Positions 31,688 through 43,059 of a DNA stretch of 64,000 nt are shown in pieces. The translations under genes were made by a program, and so were the position numbers. Under the pieces are notes generated by a model, which worked only from the letters and a program-made list of their open reading frames with translations, was not told where the DNA came from and did not search any database. The stretch is from Rhizophagus irregularis (taxonomy: Eukaryota; Glomeromycota; Glomeromycetes; Glomerales; Glomeraceae). Position 1 is the stretch's first letter, and the number at the start of each line of letters is the position of its first letter. Location of the stretch: contig NC_089435.1 of NCBI RefSeq assembly GCF_026210795.1, positions 1,922,001-1,986,000 of the forward strand, written 5' to 3'.

Positions 31688-34523
31688 TTACTCAATTTTA
31701 ATGTGTTTTCCTAATTTTAAATTTTAAAAAAAAAATGAATAAAGTGTAAACAAATATAAAAAGAACTTTTTCAATAAATACTTACCATTATTTTCATGAG
31801 AATTTATATTTAATTCTTCAATATTTCTCTTAGTTACAAGTACGTTTGCTCTATTGATATAAATTATATTTAATTAAAGATTTGAATTGTTAAATTTTTA
31901 AAAAAATCCTAAAAGTTCTTAATTTTTAATTACCTTTCAATATCAATGTCAAACTCAAGTTCTTTTGAAGTGTAATCTATAGCATGAGAATTTATATTTA
32001 ATTCTTCAATAGTTCTAACTACGTTTGATCTATTGATATAAATGATATTTAATTAAAGATTTGAATTGTTAAATTTTTTAAAAAATCCTAAAAGTCCTTA
32101 ATTTTTAATTACCTTTCAATATCAATGTCAAACTCAAGTTCTTTTGAAGTGTAATCTATAGCATGAGAATTTATATTTAATTCTTCAATAGTTCTAACTA
32201 CGTTTGATCTATTGATATAAATTATATTTAATTAAAGATTTGAATTGTTAAATTTTTAAAAAATCCTAAAAATCCTCAATTTTTAATTACCTTTCAATAT
32301 CAATGTCAAACTCAAGTTCTTTTGAAGTATAATCTATAAAATGAAATTAAATATTATTCATTAACTGTTAGTATTTTACATATTTTACATTTATTGCATT
32401 TATATGCTTTTTAATACATACCTTTAGAGGGATTGATAGATGAACATTTAGAAATTATAGAACTTAATGGTCTACTTGTAAAAATAGCATCTGGGTGAGG
32501 TTTTTCGCTAAACTCGGGACCAAGCTGTCTTAAATTTATTAATTTTTTTCTTTTTGATTCAGCTTGATCAAATACTTCATTATGCTTTTTTCTAAAATAC
32601 CAACTACCAAAAGTATTGCGAACTTTCTTTATGGATGGTCTTTTTTTAGGGTCAGGGTCCCAACAACTTTTCATTAAATTTGCATAACATTCTGGCGTAT
32701 CTTCTGTAATTACAGGTCGTTCTCCATCAAGAATTTTATAAATAAGATTATGATCATGTTTAACATTAGCAAAAGGTTTACAACCTGTTGTAAGTTCCCA
32801 CATAATCATGCCCATACTATAAACGTCAGTTATTTTAGAAAATGAAGACCCATTAAATATTTCTGGTGCAATATAAGGAATCACTCCATATATTTCATTA
32901 TTTGATGATGTATTATTTGCATGTTGTGATAATCCTAAATCTCCAATTTTCCATTGATGTTTTTCATCATAATTTGGTTCATAACCAGGTGAAGCAAAAT
33001 CAAATAATATGTTTCCGCTATGAAAATCTCGGTGTATATAATTTGCTTTATGAATAGTTTCAAGTCTAAAAAAAAATAATAATAAATCAGTAATCATCTT
33101 AAGTAATTGTAATAAATACATAATATAAATACCCTTCTGAAATTTGCCATAAAATAATTAATTTTTCTTTATTCCACGTAATATCTGCAAAACGTTTTTG
33201 TAAAAAGTTGTGCAAATCTCCTTCTTTTGCATATTCCATAACTAGTATGTAACCCTCCAATTCGGGGTCTCTTGTAAAACCATAAGTTTTAACAATATGA
33301 TGCTTGATTTGATAACAATATTGATTTGATTTTAACTATAAAATTCATGATAATAAATTAGGTTATTTATAAAACATTAATACAGTAGCAAGTGTAAATG
33401 TATGATTATTCACCTCATTTAAAAAATATTTGTCGATATCTTTAGAATTCATAAATCTTTTTAGAATGACGGTTTCATTACTACTTCTATACCCTCTATC
33501 AGATAAACCACCATCTAACCAAGTCGCTTGATATATAGTACCATATCCTCCTTGTGCTATTTCATTTATATTTGTAAATTGAGAATACGATATCCATTCC
33601 ATTGATTGTTTAACAACTTGATAAATAGATTTACATATAGTATATGGACAAAAATATTTATCAATATTTTTTACTTTATCAACAAATTCGGTTATTTTTA
33701 AACTTTCGTAAATATTAATTCTCGAATTGGAAAGAAAATCATCTAAATCACTATTTCCGATGCTAATTTTTGTGTTATCAAAATCAATAGATGATACTCT
33801 TTTGCATTTTTTACATTGAGATTGAATTGTAGGTCCAAAAATGACATTTGTTGTTAGACAATATCTGCATCCAGTATAAAATATAAGACAATTCGTACAA
33901 TACTTTTGACAGTCTGATATAAATGTTAAGGTTTTTTTACAAGCTTCACAATATGATTTATTATGCCACCATGGTAAATAAATAATTGGAATAGATTTTT
34001 CGGTTAAAGTTGATTTTACACATCCGGAAGAAATTAAATAACAATTAGAACATAATTTGAATCGTTCCATTTCATTTATATTTTTTCCTTTATATAATGA
34101 TTTTCCACATAGTCTGCAATTTTTTTCACTCTCAATCGTATTTTCATATAAATTACGATATTTGGATTTATAAGAATATCGCACAGGAATTTGTTTAAAA
34201 TATAATATTTCCAAGCAATTTCTACAGCATTCTTGAATATTTTGTGGTTCATACGTTTCACTTCTTTCATTCTCACAACATTTCAAGTTTTCTATATATA
34301 AATTTAGGTCTAAGTAAATATTATTATATTTTATATCGGTGATATAACATGATGCACATTTTTTGCAATATTTTTGCCTACAAAAAATCGTCTTAATATA
34401 TTCTTCTCCACAATAAATACACTTCTTATCACTCTCATTAAATGAAACAAACAAGATCTTTATTGGGCTAGATTTTAATTTTGGCGTTAGGTCAAAAGAA
34501 TATTCATCATCTGTATTTTCCAT
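31688..34523 (-). CDS. cysteine-rich protein kinase, eight exons, 759 aa
   Basis: My exon model is 34523-33414, 33335-33133, 33065-32422, 32333-32291, 32208-32113, 32029-31934, 31850-31786 and 31710-31688, all GT..AG, with consistent phases. Residues 33-245 hold at least five CxxC-type pairs (CIYC, CKKCASC, CRLC/CSNC, CEAC/CTNC, CRYC/CKKC), likely zinc-binding treble-clef or ribbon units. The kinase domain follows: glycine loop GGYGTIY (325-331), VILK with K355, HRDFHSGN (449-456), DLG (480-482), APE (504-506), and PDPKKRPS near the domain end. The tail after the kinase is made of duplicated exons encoding YTSKELEFDIDIE (see repeat entry). The same family as the kinase at 823-2536. Target unknown. 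The last two small exons are the least certain part. Confidence 0.8.
31786..32333 (-). repeat. tandem duplication of a 96-nt exon with its intron (~180-bp period)
   Basis: Units of 178-181 bp repeat three times. Exons 32208-32113 and 32029-31934 are identical at all 96 positions. Exon 32333-32291 matches their 3' half, and 31850-31786 resembles their 5' half. The introns between them are also near identical. The exon is 32 codons long and keeps phase, so any copy number leaves the reading frame intact. Confidence 0.9.
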
Positions 34524-35172
34524 TTTATTATGTTTATAAATAAATATTGAAAATTTTTAGTTTTAGTAGACGATAAATTATTTCAAGGAGTTGAAAATGT
34601 AAAACTTTCTGTTGCACGTTATGGAAAAGTATTCTGGAATTTTTTCATATGCATGGAAATTCGTTTTGTAATTGACCGTTTTAATATGAGAAGACTCCTG
34701 TCAATCCCCCTTATTTTTTTTTTTTTAAGGTAGGAGGTTTAGTGGTCAAACTGCAAAATTACCAAATTCGTTATTTTCTAGATTTTCCTATAAACATTTA
34801 TTGATTTCAGATCATCTATAATTTTCCATGTGTTTACGCTGATCCGTCAATGATCTTATTCGCTACTAGTACGAATTTGCAAATCCAGTTGATCAAAATG
34901 TGGTACTGTTGCCTTGACGCAGATCGTAGAGTAAGTACATTTATCATAGTGATTATTTTATTAGACACTAATGACTGGATATTGATCAAATGAACCAAAT
35001 GAACCTGTGACCAGAATTTTTCGTGATCACCATCGTGATCACTATCGTGACACCATTTTTACTCCCTATTATTAATGAATGTTACACCACACAAATTGTG
35101 CGTCGATACCGGAAATTAACATTCCGAAATTATTAAAATGTGATACATTAATACTTTCCCTTCGTTTACATT
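34524..35172. other. intergenic between kinase and F-box relic
   Basis: AT-rich, with a T13 run near 34714-34726. Short repeated phrases CGTGATCAC/CGTGATCACTATCGTGAC occur near 35014-35044. No coding sequence is supported. Confidence 0.45.
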
Positions 35173-35365
35173 ATGTCATATTCAAAAATATTTTCAGATT
35201 TACCCGAATTAATATATGAAATTATAAAATATTTTAGGAATGATTTTTCAACATTACATTCATGTATTTTAGTTAATAGATTATGGTGTCGTTTAGCAAT
35301 TCCATTATTATGAGAAAATCCATTTTCAATTCCTGCACAAAATTATAAATTTATTGCACAAAAGG
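35173..35365 (+). pseudogene. truncated F-box gene relic
   Basis: The start MSYSKIFSDLPELIYEI and the motif SCILVNRLWCRLAIPLL match the F-box genes at 7746 and 19278. Codon 47 is TGA (35311-35313), where the paralogues have W of PLLW. Homology continues for about 18 codons past the stop (ENPFSIPAQNYKFIAQK) and then ends abruptly. A dead 5' fragment. Confidence 0.85.
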
Positions 35366-37439
35366 TTAATTATTTATCAAATCACGTATTTTATTTAATA
35401 ACAACAATAATAATATACATAAATATAATGTTATTTGTTTGGTCGATGCAATTTAAACAAAGAAAAAAAAATGCTGCTGCACGTTAAAATAAAATAAGCT
35501 AGTGTATAATAAAATAAATTTTAGTAAAGATAATAAAATCTAAGATAAAATAGAAGAAAGATTTTCAAATGTCAACCGTTAAATAAAGTTTTTTTCGTTG
35601 TACGGGGTGACTGATAATTTTTCCTTTCTTAAAATAGTCTTAGCTTGTCTTGAAAAAGATTTTCTCATGCGCCTTCACCTTATTCAAACAATGTCATCTA
35701 TATGTGCATAATTATTCAGAATGTGTTCCAGGTTTTTCTTGTGGCATAACACTTTCAAAAATCAGAATAAATATTTTTTAAAATAAAGCTTTATAATCCC
35801 ATATCAGACTCAATTTGTTTAGTGATAATAATATCATCGTTGCCGATCATTTTAAGGTGGAAAATCAAATAAGGAATGACAAAGATGCGAACCGGATATT
35901 TATAGATAATCCGTCGCTAATTGAAACTCACGACCGTATTGTAACAATATTGTTTCTATTATTATATAATACTGTATATACCAACGGATAATATCAGATA
36001 AAGGATTTTCTAGCGGATTAATCCGGATTTATCCGTGACGGCAGAAATTATCCGTTATCTGGGGTTACATTCATTAATAATTTCTATCAGCTTTTTTTCA
36101 TAATGTAAACATTCTGTAATTATCTATTAAAAGAAAATAAATATTAGTAGTGTGTCAAATTTTAATCTAGATTTATTTAGTAATAAAAGAAGGTACATAG
36201 CCAATTCCTCCTCCAGAATTAGCAGACTTTTATCAACTACAAAGTTAGGATGCCTGAACTGAGAGCCTTGGGATGGTTACCAAGGGTGTCAAATCCAGTA
36301 ATTCCCCTAGATCGAACCAATTATCAACCTAGAGGTTACCCACCCCTTGCAAAATAAAACTAACATAAAATAAACACACCTTATCTTTTAAATTAGGAAA
36401 ATCTCTTCCTTCCCGCAAAAAAATGGGCAGCCCAAAGATAATCAAGCTCACTCCAATTGTCTGTCAAAGTTGAGGTAGTAATAATTGAAGTAATAATGAT
36501 ATCATGGCGACTTTTCAAAAATCCATAATATGTTAACTCATTAGTTTTTTATGTAAGAGATAAGAGCTAAAAAATTTGGTAAGTTTAGTTAGTTTTTAAT
36601 AATATAAGATAAAATACATTTAACAAGGCTTACAATTTTGGCCAGGGCAGCTTTCAGATGTACTCATTTTTAATTAATAAAATCTTTAATTAATAATTGG
36701 TAAAATCTCAATTGATGGTAAAATCTCTGGCTTGATAATTATTAAAGGCTTGTGTGAATTTTTTACTAAAATTGAAAATTTTAGTATTACAAAATTCACT
36801 AAAATTGAAATAATATTATTACTATTTTAAGTATTACGTTGAGTTTAACATGTCTGGGGAGGTGTTTTAAATAGAAAAATCTCTTATAAGTAGTACAGCA
36901 TTACTCAAGTCAAAAAACGTAATATGTTTGATAAATGATAGAAAATACATATAGTAAAAAAAAGTTATTTAATTTCATAATTTTTTCTTAAACCAATCCT
37001 ATAAATATACATACATATTATTTGTAAGCACCTATCCATATGATTTATTCAAGATTAATAAAGTATAAAAAAAGTATCATAATAAAACTATAAAAAAATA
37101 TTTATACCAACTGAGTCATTTGCCAAATTTCCTTTAATTTAACTGTCATATGATATCAAAAATTATAATAATGGATGAGATTGACAATATTGTGAATCAT
37201 TATTACTAAGAAAATCTTAATATGCTTATAGTTAATTATACCGTATATTTGTCATCGGCGTATAACGGCGATGTAGTGAAAATCTATCGTTGGCTTTATC
37301 GGCGTAAAAAATAACTATCGCAATTACGTAATATTTTATTAAATTAAGCAACATGCCAAAAAATACACCTGAAAATCACAAACATTACAAAATATTGATT
37401 TTTTTTATACCAATTCAAAATCTTCCCAAATACTTTACC
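35366..37439. other. gene-free stretch
   Basis: AT-rich, with two odd patches. One, at 35880-36060, repeats GGATAA/TTATCCG phrases. The other is a GC-richer island at 36190-36350, whose minus strand contains GGTTCGATCTAGG, faintly like a tRNA B box (possible SINE remnant). No protein gene is supported. Confidence 0.4.
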
Positions 37440-37865
37440 TTATTTTATTTCATTAAAATCTTCTAATTGCTGAACATAGAATTCAATTATCAAAAATAAT
37501 TCTAAATGATCTAATTTATTTAAATAACGAGAAGAAATTTTAAATTTAAACAGATTAATTGGTGGCAATTTCCTAATTAATAAGTTGATATTCAATATAA
37601 CTTCGAATATGAAAATCTATTGATCTATCTTGTATTCTCATTAATAAATATCTTCAATGTTTCGTTTTTTATATTTTTAAAAGACAGAATTGCTAAAATC
37701 TTTATTAAAATATTTTAATTTATCTATTATTGACGGTATAAATTATCAACAAAATTAAAGGAGACTGGCTTTTCAAAATATTTCTAGATTCTTCTGATAG
37801 CTGTAAAAGTGTTACATTTAATAGTATATTCTTGATCATAAAATATTGATTAGGATTTCTCTATA
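37440..37865 (-). pseudogene. F-box gene relic (27.7-kb subfamily)
   Basis: On the minus strand, LLNVTLLQLSEESRNILKS (about 37780-37850) matches IIFNVILSHSSEDSRDILKK of the gene at 27739. Further down, VILNINLLIRKLPPINLFKF and a tail ending DFNEIK and stop (37440-37442) match that family's C-terminus. The middle is deleted. Frames differ between the blocks. Confidence 0.6.
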
Positions 37866-38329
37866 AAGTTAGCTTCAGAATTTAGGGAAAGCAAATCTTC
37901 GCTAAGATATACTGTACATATATATTTCCTGACGAATATACATAAATAATGTTATGCTTTTAATTGCAAAAATGAGCAAATAATAAAAAAGATTATATAG
38001 TTATATATATGAAGTTAGTGTTAAAATTTTTAAATTTAAGATTGAATTTTCTTATTGTATAGAGTATTGTATAGTAAGACGCATAGTAAGACGATGTACT
38101 CATTTGTAATCTTTCTAATATTTAATTATAATGTACCTAATATTACTCTATGGACTATTTATTACATTTACTTACATAAATACAAATACGGATTAACATT
38201 TTTGTAGAAAATGAAAAAATTACAATATATCGTATAATACAGTAGATGATAATGTCTTAGGGTTAAAATTTTACAAAAATACAGTTACACATTGACGTCA
38301 GTTAATAAACTGTCAAAATAAATATTATA
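37866..38329. other. intergenic, nothing seen
   Basis: AT-rich spacer without frames or clear repeats. Confidence 0.4.
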
Positions 38330-38805
38330 TTTTTCTTATATTAATTCTACAAACTACATAAATAAAATAATTATTATAAATATTTATGTTTAAGAATATA
38401 TAAATAATTAACACCCAAAAATAAAATAGGAAATAGATACAACAAATATTAATGTAAAAATAAATGGAATAAACATTATATACAATAATAATAAAATCCC
38501 AAAATAATCAGAATGACAACAATATTTATGGTTTAAAAAAGTTACTGGTTTAAACATGATGCATGATGCAATTGATGCATCTATTGAAAAATAACAAATG
38601 AATATACTACTATATTCAATACAGCAATATATGGTATAATTACAATTAAAGTAACTGTCACGAAATCTAAAATATGAACTAAAATAAAAAATATTATTTC
38701 ACTACCATATGATTTGGATTGATCGGCTTTTTTTAGAATTTGGAAGAATTGGCATTCCAATTTCTTTATGATCGCTGAATTTTCGCTATCTTGATTATAT
38801 AACAA
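38330..38805 (-). pseudogene. relic of the tandem membrane-protein family (copy A)
   Basis: The minus strand shows KADQSKSYGSEIIFFILVHI then LDFVTVTLIVIIPYIA, matching QTKSYNCELIFFTLIHVLDL...NIPYI of the intact genes. The part at 38330-38470 retains DNA of the conserved C-terminal coding region (for example CTACAAACTACATAAATAAA). The N-terminal half is gone and frames are broken. This is the outermost and most decayed member of the array. Confidence 0.65.
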
Positions 38806-38855
38806 TATTATTAAATACTTACGTAAAAATTATTTTAAAGTTTAATAAAAAATTT

Positions 38856-38927
38856 GGGGTGTTGGCGCAATGTTAGCGCGTCCGCCTCCAGAGCGGAAAG
38901 TTGGGTGTTCGAGTCACTCACTCCCCA
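38856..38927 (+). tRNA. tRNA-Trp (anticodon CCA)
   Basis: The 72-nt cloverleaf has acceptor GGGGTGT with ACTCCCC, a D-stem GCGC/GCGC, anticodon stem TCCGC/GCGGA around loop CTCCAGA, variable AAGTT, T-stem GGGTG/CACTC with loop TTCGAGT, and discriminator A. The anticodon CCA is at 38888-38890. There is no intron. Acceptor pair 5-68 is T-T, a single mismatch that could mean a tRNA in decay or a tolerated variant. A T-run lies about 20 nt downstream as a possible Pol III stop. It sits between two members of the membrane-protein array. Confidence 0.8.
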
Positions 38928-40272
38928 TTTAAATCAATTAATTTATTTTTGAAGCCATTATTTTATACTTTATTTCTGCTACACGTGAAAATGAGAATTT
39001 AACTCGATTTAATTAAGCAAGAAAAAAATAGAATTATTTTAAACTGGAGCGTTTACTATTGAACATTTATTAATGAAATAAATAACTCCTTTGATTATTA
39101 TAAAACTTTTTAATGAATATTTTAATATTAGATAAAACCAAAGTCATTTTTAAGACAAAAAAAAAGGCAAAGCATTTTATTATTCATTATTGCGTCATAC
39201 CGGTTATTAGTAAGTCATCAGGAGCTCCGACATGTGATTTATATACGACGCAACAATAAAAAATGACTATGGAAGGGTCATACTAATAACACTTGAAATT
39301 TACTATTTTATTTAGTTTTGACTACAAAATGAAAATTTATTGTTTTACTAAAATAATAATTTCTTCTAAATTAATTGTTTTACTTATGATTTAAAAATCT
39401 ATACAGAATGTATCTGAAATACCTATCTCTGGAGTTAACATTGACGTCAGAGGTGCTTAAAGGTTAGGATAAGTATTGGATTAGGGTAAAGATTAGGAAC
39501 CTTTAGGGTTAACGTCGACACTGGAGTTGCTTAGGGTCAGACAAGGCCTGGAATTTTTGGGCCAATGAATAAAATAACCTTTAAACTTGCAATAGACAAA
39601 AAAACAAGATTTCTTTCTCCATGCCGGAACCTGCAAATGGAAAAGTGGAAAAAAAATCTTGAATTTTTTTTTCTCCATCCCGGAACCACCAAATAGAGAA
39701 TTCTCAATGCCGGAACTTACAATGGAAAAAAAAGGCAAGATGTGGAGTTTAATTTATATATAATTTATGCATTCAAACTAAATAAATCCTTTATTCAAAA
39801 AATTGATTTAGAACGTAAGTCATATGTTGTTTATTTAAATCTATTATTTATTATAGACACGCTTAGTCGCCTAACCAAAATCAAATCACGTACCTGAGCT
39901 TTTTTTAATGGTTACGCTAGGGAAGTTCTATACCATACACATACAGTATAGGTTAAATTGGCATTCTAAATTCTTGATTCTAAATTCTTGATTCGTGGCC
40001 CACTTGGTCTTCTTCTGAGCCTTCGTTTAACTCTTCGGTAAAAGTTATATTATTAAAAGTATTATTGACTTTGTCGGTTTGTCCCTTAAAAGGTATACTA
40101 TGAAAATACTTTGAGTAAATGCACTTTACACGATTTATGCAAGAAAAACTACATATCGTGATATTTATGTTAGACCCGATAACAAATATTTTATTAAAAT
40201 TATAATAATTCATAAAAATTGTATCTTTTATTTATAAATTACCTAATTTGTATTAATAATAAAAATATTTTT
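38928..40272. other. intergenic with small repeats
   Basis: There are two related phrases, TTAACATTGACGTCAGAGGTGCTTA-like at 39434 and TTAACGTCGACACTGGAGTTGCTTA-like at 39509, separated by TTAGG-rich text. The tandem repeat at 39614-39727 is listed separately. Short frames here are not convincing genes. Confidence 0.4.
39614..39727 (+). repeat. three degenerate copies of a CCGGAAC repeat
   Basis: The units TCTCCATGCCGGAACCTGC, TCTCCATCCCGGAACCACC and TCTCAATGCCGGAACTTAC are spaced about 40-55 bp apart, each followed by a run of A. Confidence 0.55.
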
Positions 40273-41385
40273 TTATAAATAACTATTAAAATTTAAACCA
40301 AATAGATAATATGGATCAAATGGATCACGCAAATTATAAAAATATAGACAACTCAATACTCTCCTAACTTCTGCTAACATATATCTATCATATCTTAAAT
40401 TAATTCTACAAACTATATAAATAAAACAATTATTATCAATATTTTCACTCATAAATATGAATGGGAAAATTATTGATGCCCAAAAAAAATCTATGACATT
40501 ACAAAATCCATCATACAAATAATAAAGATCAATTATTTCACAAACAAGTATCCTTGTTATTTTAAAATAATAACAAATAGTATAAATACATATGAGCATA
40601 ATGAATAATAATGAATAAATAATTGGAAGCAACATTATGTATAATAATAATAAAATAAAGTAGAATATTTTTTTAAAAAATAAATTATGATTTCTGCACC
40701 TATTTAATAATAATACGAGTTGTTTACGTGTATAATAATTTGATAATAATATTGACGTATATAAAATGATTATAGTTAAGTATATTATATATAATGTATT
40801 TGAAATAATCAAAAAAATTGTTGTGATGGTAAATATATCTAAAATTTGAATTAATTTAAAAAATATTAATTCACAATTATATGATTTGATTTTTTCCAGG
40901 AATTTCGCAGAATTGAAATTCCAACATTTTTTAACAAAATGTATAACTTCTTTGATTTTTTCTAGTATTAAGGTATCTATTAGATATTCGTCAATATATT
41001 GATCACATATATATTTGTAAATTAAGTGTGAAATGGCAACCGTTAAAGAAAGTGAATAAAGCGGATAATCAAGTCTTTGTATGATTGCCATTAATGGATT
41101 GACTGACGAAAGAAATATTCCATATCCAATGAAATATATTAAAATGATAGGAATGTATAATATAATAATTATAGGTGAAAATAATAACAGATAAATTCTT
41201 ATTTTCAAATCATATTCCTTTGCAGTAAAAATAAATGAATATAACTGATATATTGAAGGAAAATACCAAATTAACGTTATTATAAAATTTATTACCATAC
41301 TTAACACATATATAGGTAACAAATATATAAATTCTAGGATTAAAAGAGTCACAAGAGAAATAAACCTTATAATTATTGCAATCAT
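40273..41385 (-). CDS. polytopic membrane protein of unknown function, tandem family copy B, 370 aa
   Basis: Single exon. It has about eight to ten hydrophobic segments, starting almost at the N-terminus (IIIRFISLVTLLILEFIYLL). A conserved hydrophilic central block reads LIDTLILEKIKEVIHFVKKC then WNFNSAKFLEKIKSYNCE. Further blocks are DGFCNVIDFFWASIIFPF and INLRYDRYM near the C-terminus. I do not recognise the family and no catalytic motif is apparent. Relatives lie at 45157 and 47969 (intact) and at 38330 and 41800 (decayed), all on the same strand. The start ATG is preceded by CTAAAATAAA in all three intact copies. This copy is the most diverged of the three. It also lacks the EQT triplet before KSYNCE and has a tail that is not shared. 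Confidence 0.75.
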   Translation of the reverse strand: MIAIIIRFISLVTLLILEFIYLLPIYVLSMVINFIITLIWYFPSIYQLYSFIFTAKEYDLKIRIYLLLFSPIIIILYIPIILIYFIGYGIFLSSVNPLMAIIQRLDYPLYSLSLTVAISHLIYKYICDQYIDEYLIDTLILEKIKEVIHFVKKCWNFNSAKFLEKIKSYNCELIFFKLIQILDIFTITTIFLIISNTLYIIYLTIIILYTSILLSNYYTRKQLVLLLNRCRNHNLFFKKIFYFILLLLYIMLLPIIYSLLFIMLICIYTICYYFKITRILVCEIIDLYYLYDGFCNVIDFFWASIIFPFIFMSENIDNNCFIYIVCRINLRYDRYMLAEVRRVLSCLYFYNLRDPFDPYYLFGLNFNSYL

Positions 41386-41440
41386 TTTATTTTAGAAAAA
41401 TAAAGAGATTAAAAGGTTGTGAAACGCTCCGGATTTAGGG

Positions 41441-41475
41441 TTTATATAAATAGTCATATGCGTAATTGCGTCATA
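41441..41475 (-). promoter_or_regulatory. TATA-like element and TGACGCAAT motif, copy B
   Basis: On the minus strand, TATGACGCAAT (41475-41465) and TTTATATAAA (41450-41441) lie about 55-90 bp upstream of the ATG. The same pair, in the same order, precedes the other intact genes of the array. TGACG-type sites are bound by bZIP factors in fungi. Binding here is inference. Confidence 0.5.
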
Positions 41476-41515
41476 CTTGTATCAGGTGATTTTGACAATG
41501 TTACACGACGAACCT

Positions 41516-41714
41516 GCCTCCAAAAAATGGTAGCCGGATTAGGGTTAGGACTAGAGTGGATTAGGGTTAGAGGATTAGGATTAGGATTAGGGTAAGTTAT
41601 CAATTTGTCACATCCTAGCTATTCTTCAATTTTATTAAAAACTCTAATTGTCATCCATTAATTGTCACATCATGTAACCCGGCAAAATGAATCCGGATAC
41701 CATTTTTTGGAGGC
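41516..41714. mobile_element. 199-bp MITE with 25-bp TIRs and telomere-like interior
   Basis: The ends GCCTCCAAAAAATGGTAGCC and its inverted partner GGATACCATTTTTTGGAGGC match with one mismatch over 25 bp. The left interior (41537-41592) is a run of TTAGGG-like phrases (ATTAGGGTTAGGA, GGATTAGGATTAGGG). It lies in the upstream region of copy B, just distal to the TGACG motif. Confidence 0.7.
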
Positions 41715-41799
41715 GACTCTAGGGTGGTTATGTTACACGCAAACACATAAAGCATTAATATCTATAATCGTCATGATGGAAATATGCATAAAATAGATT

Positions 41800-42420
41800 A
41801 AATAGATTAAGTGGATCGGAATACCACGTCATCAGTAAATATGACAAGTGGATCCAATACTCTCCTAATTTCTTCTACCATATATCTTTCATATCTTAAA
41901 TTAATTCTACAAGCTACATAAATAAAATAATTATTATCAATATTCACATCCAGACATAAGAATGGGGAAATTATTGATACCCTCGTGACATATCAAAATC
42001 CATCATCCTTTTTATAAAATCCTATTATTTTACAAACAAATTTCTTTATCATCACAAAATAATAAAAAAAAGCATAAGGTGGTATTAGATAATAAATAAT
42101 AGTAAAAAAATAAGTGGAAACAAAATTATGTAAATTAATAATAAAAATAAATTAAACATTTTTTGGTATCTGTACACTCATAAAATAACATTGTGATTGG
42201 TACGAATGTATTATACCATAATATCAAGAATGGTATATTTAAAATAATTATAGTTATATATTTATGGTATATTTAAAATAGAAACATGAATTAAAGTAAA
42301 AATAGTAATTTGAAATTATGTGATTTGGTTTGTTCGAAAATCTTGCAGAATTGAAATTCCAACATTTTTAACAAAATGTAAAATTTCTTTGATTTTTTCT
42401 AATTTTGTGAAAATTATTTT
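41800..42420 (-). pseudogene. relic of the tandem membrane-protein family (copy C)
   Basis: The DNA of the C-terminal half is clearly preserved relative to copies D and E, for example AAATTAATTCTACAAGCTAC near 41900 and AGAATTGAAATTCCAACA near 42345. The reading frame is broken by several indels. Similarity stops at about 42410 (TTTCTAATTTTG), so the N-terminal half is missing. Confidence 0.75.
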
Positions 42421-43059
42421 TATATGTAATTCTTTTGATATAAAAATATAAAAAATATTGGAATTTATTAAAACTATATTATTTATCATTATGTAGAAAT
42501 CATGATTATGCAATTATTTTGATTACTTTTTCTTTAATAAACTTATAAACTACAATAATTCTACTTCTTTATAGGATTGAAATCAATTTAAGATTATCAA
42601 ATTTTGATTCTAAAGTTCAATTTTTGATTAATTAATCATTTTTTATTTATTGCGCACTATTAAATTTGTAGCGGAGCAATTTCAATGATCACAAATTTAA
42701 CATTTAAATCATTGATTTTTATATTTTTGCATTAAATGCATAGATAACAGTGATTGATGGTAATTCTGGCTAAGATTATAATTATAGCCAGATTTAGATC
42801 CATAACAAAAATTTTGTATAACGATACTTTAAATTGTTTATCTGAAACCTCGTGATTTAAAATTTCATAATTTGGGCTGACACTATACAAATCCAAATTA
42901 TAAGTCATTAAAATTAACCAATTTACACAAAATAGTTTAAAAAATATATTTTTATAAACTCTATGTAAATTATTATGTAAGTTATATCAATATGTTTTAG
43001 ATGCAGCACAGAAAATGTGTTAAAATATATTCAAAATTTTATAGTGATCAAGTGAAAAT
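42421..43059. other. intergenic, nothing coding
   Basis: AT-rich. A small hairpin (CTGGCTA...TAGCCAG) lies near 42766-42791. No genes are seen. Confidence 0.4.

Noticed and set aside
31786-32333. CRISPR-like direct repeats
   Set aside because: The repeats are exons plus introns with splice signals in a eukaryotic gene. No spacers of constant length between short identical repeats occur anywhere in the window.
35173-35365. Stop codon reassignment (TGA as Trp)
   Set aside because: The gene is truncated soon after, and other relics use TAA and TAG at Trp positions. Intact genes in the window show no internal TGA.
39493-39738. 81-codon minus frame over the CCGGAAC repeats
   Set aside because: It arises from the tandem repeat and has no homology-like pattern.
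39980-40213. 77-codon minus frame just downstream of copy B
   Set aside because: Not shared with the flanks of copies D or E, and no domain. Treated as chance.
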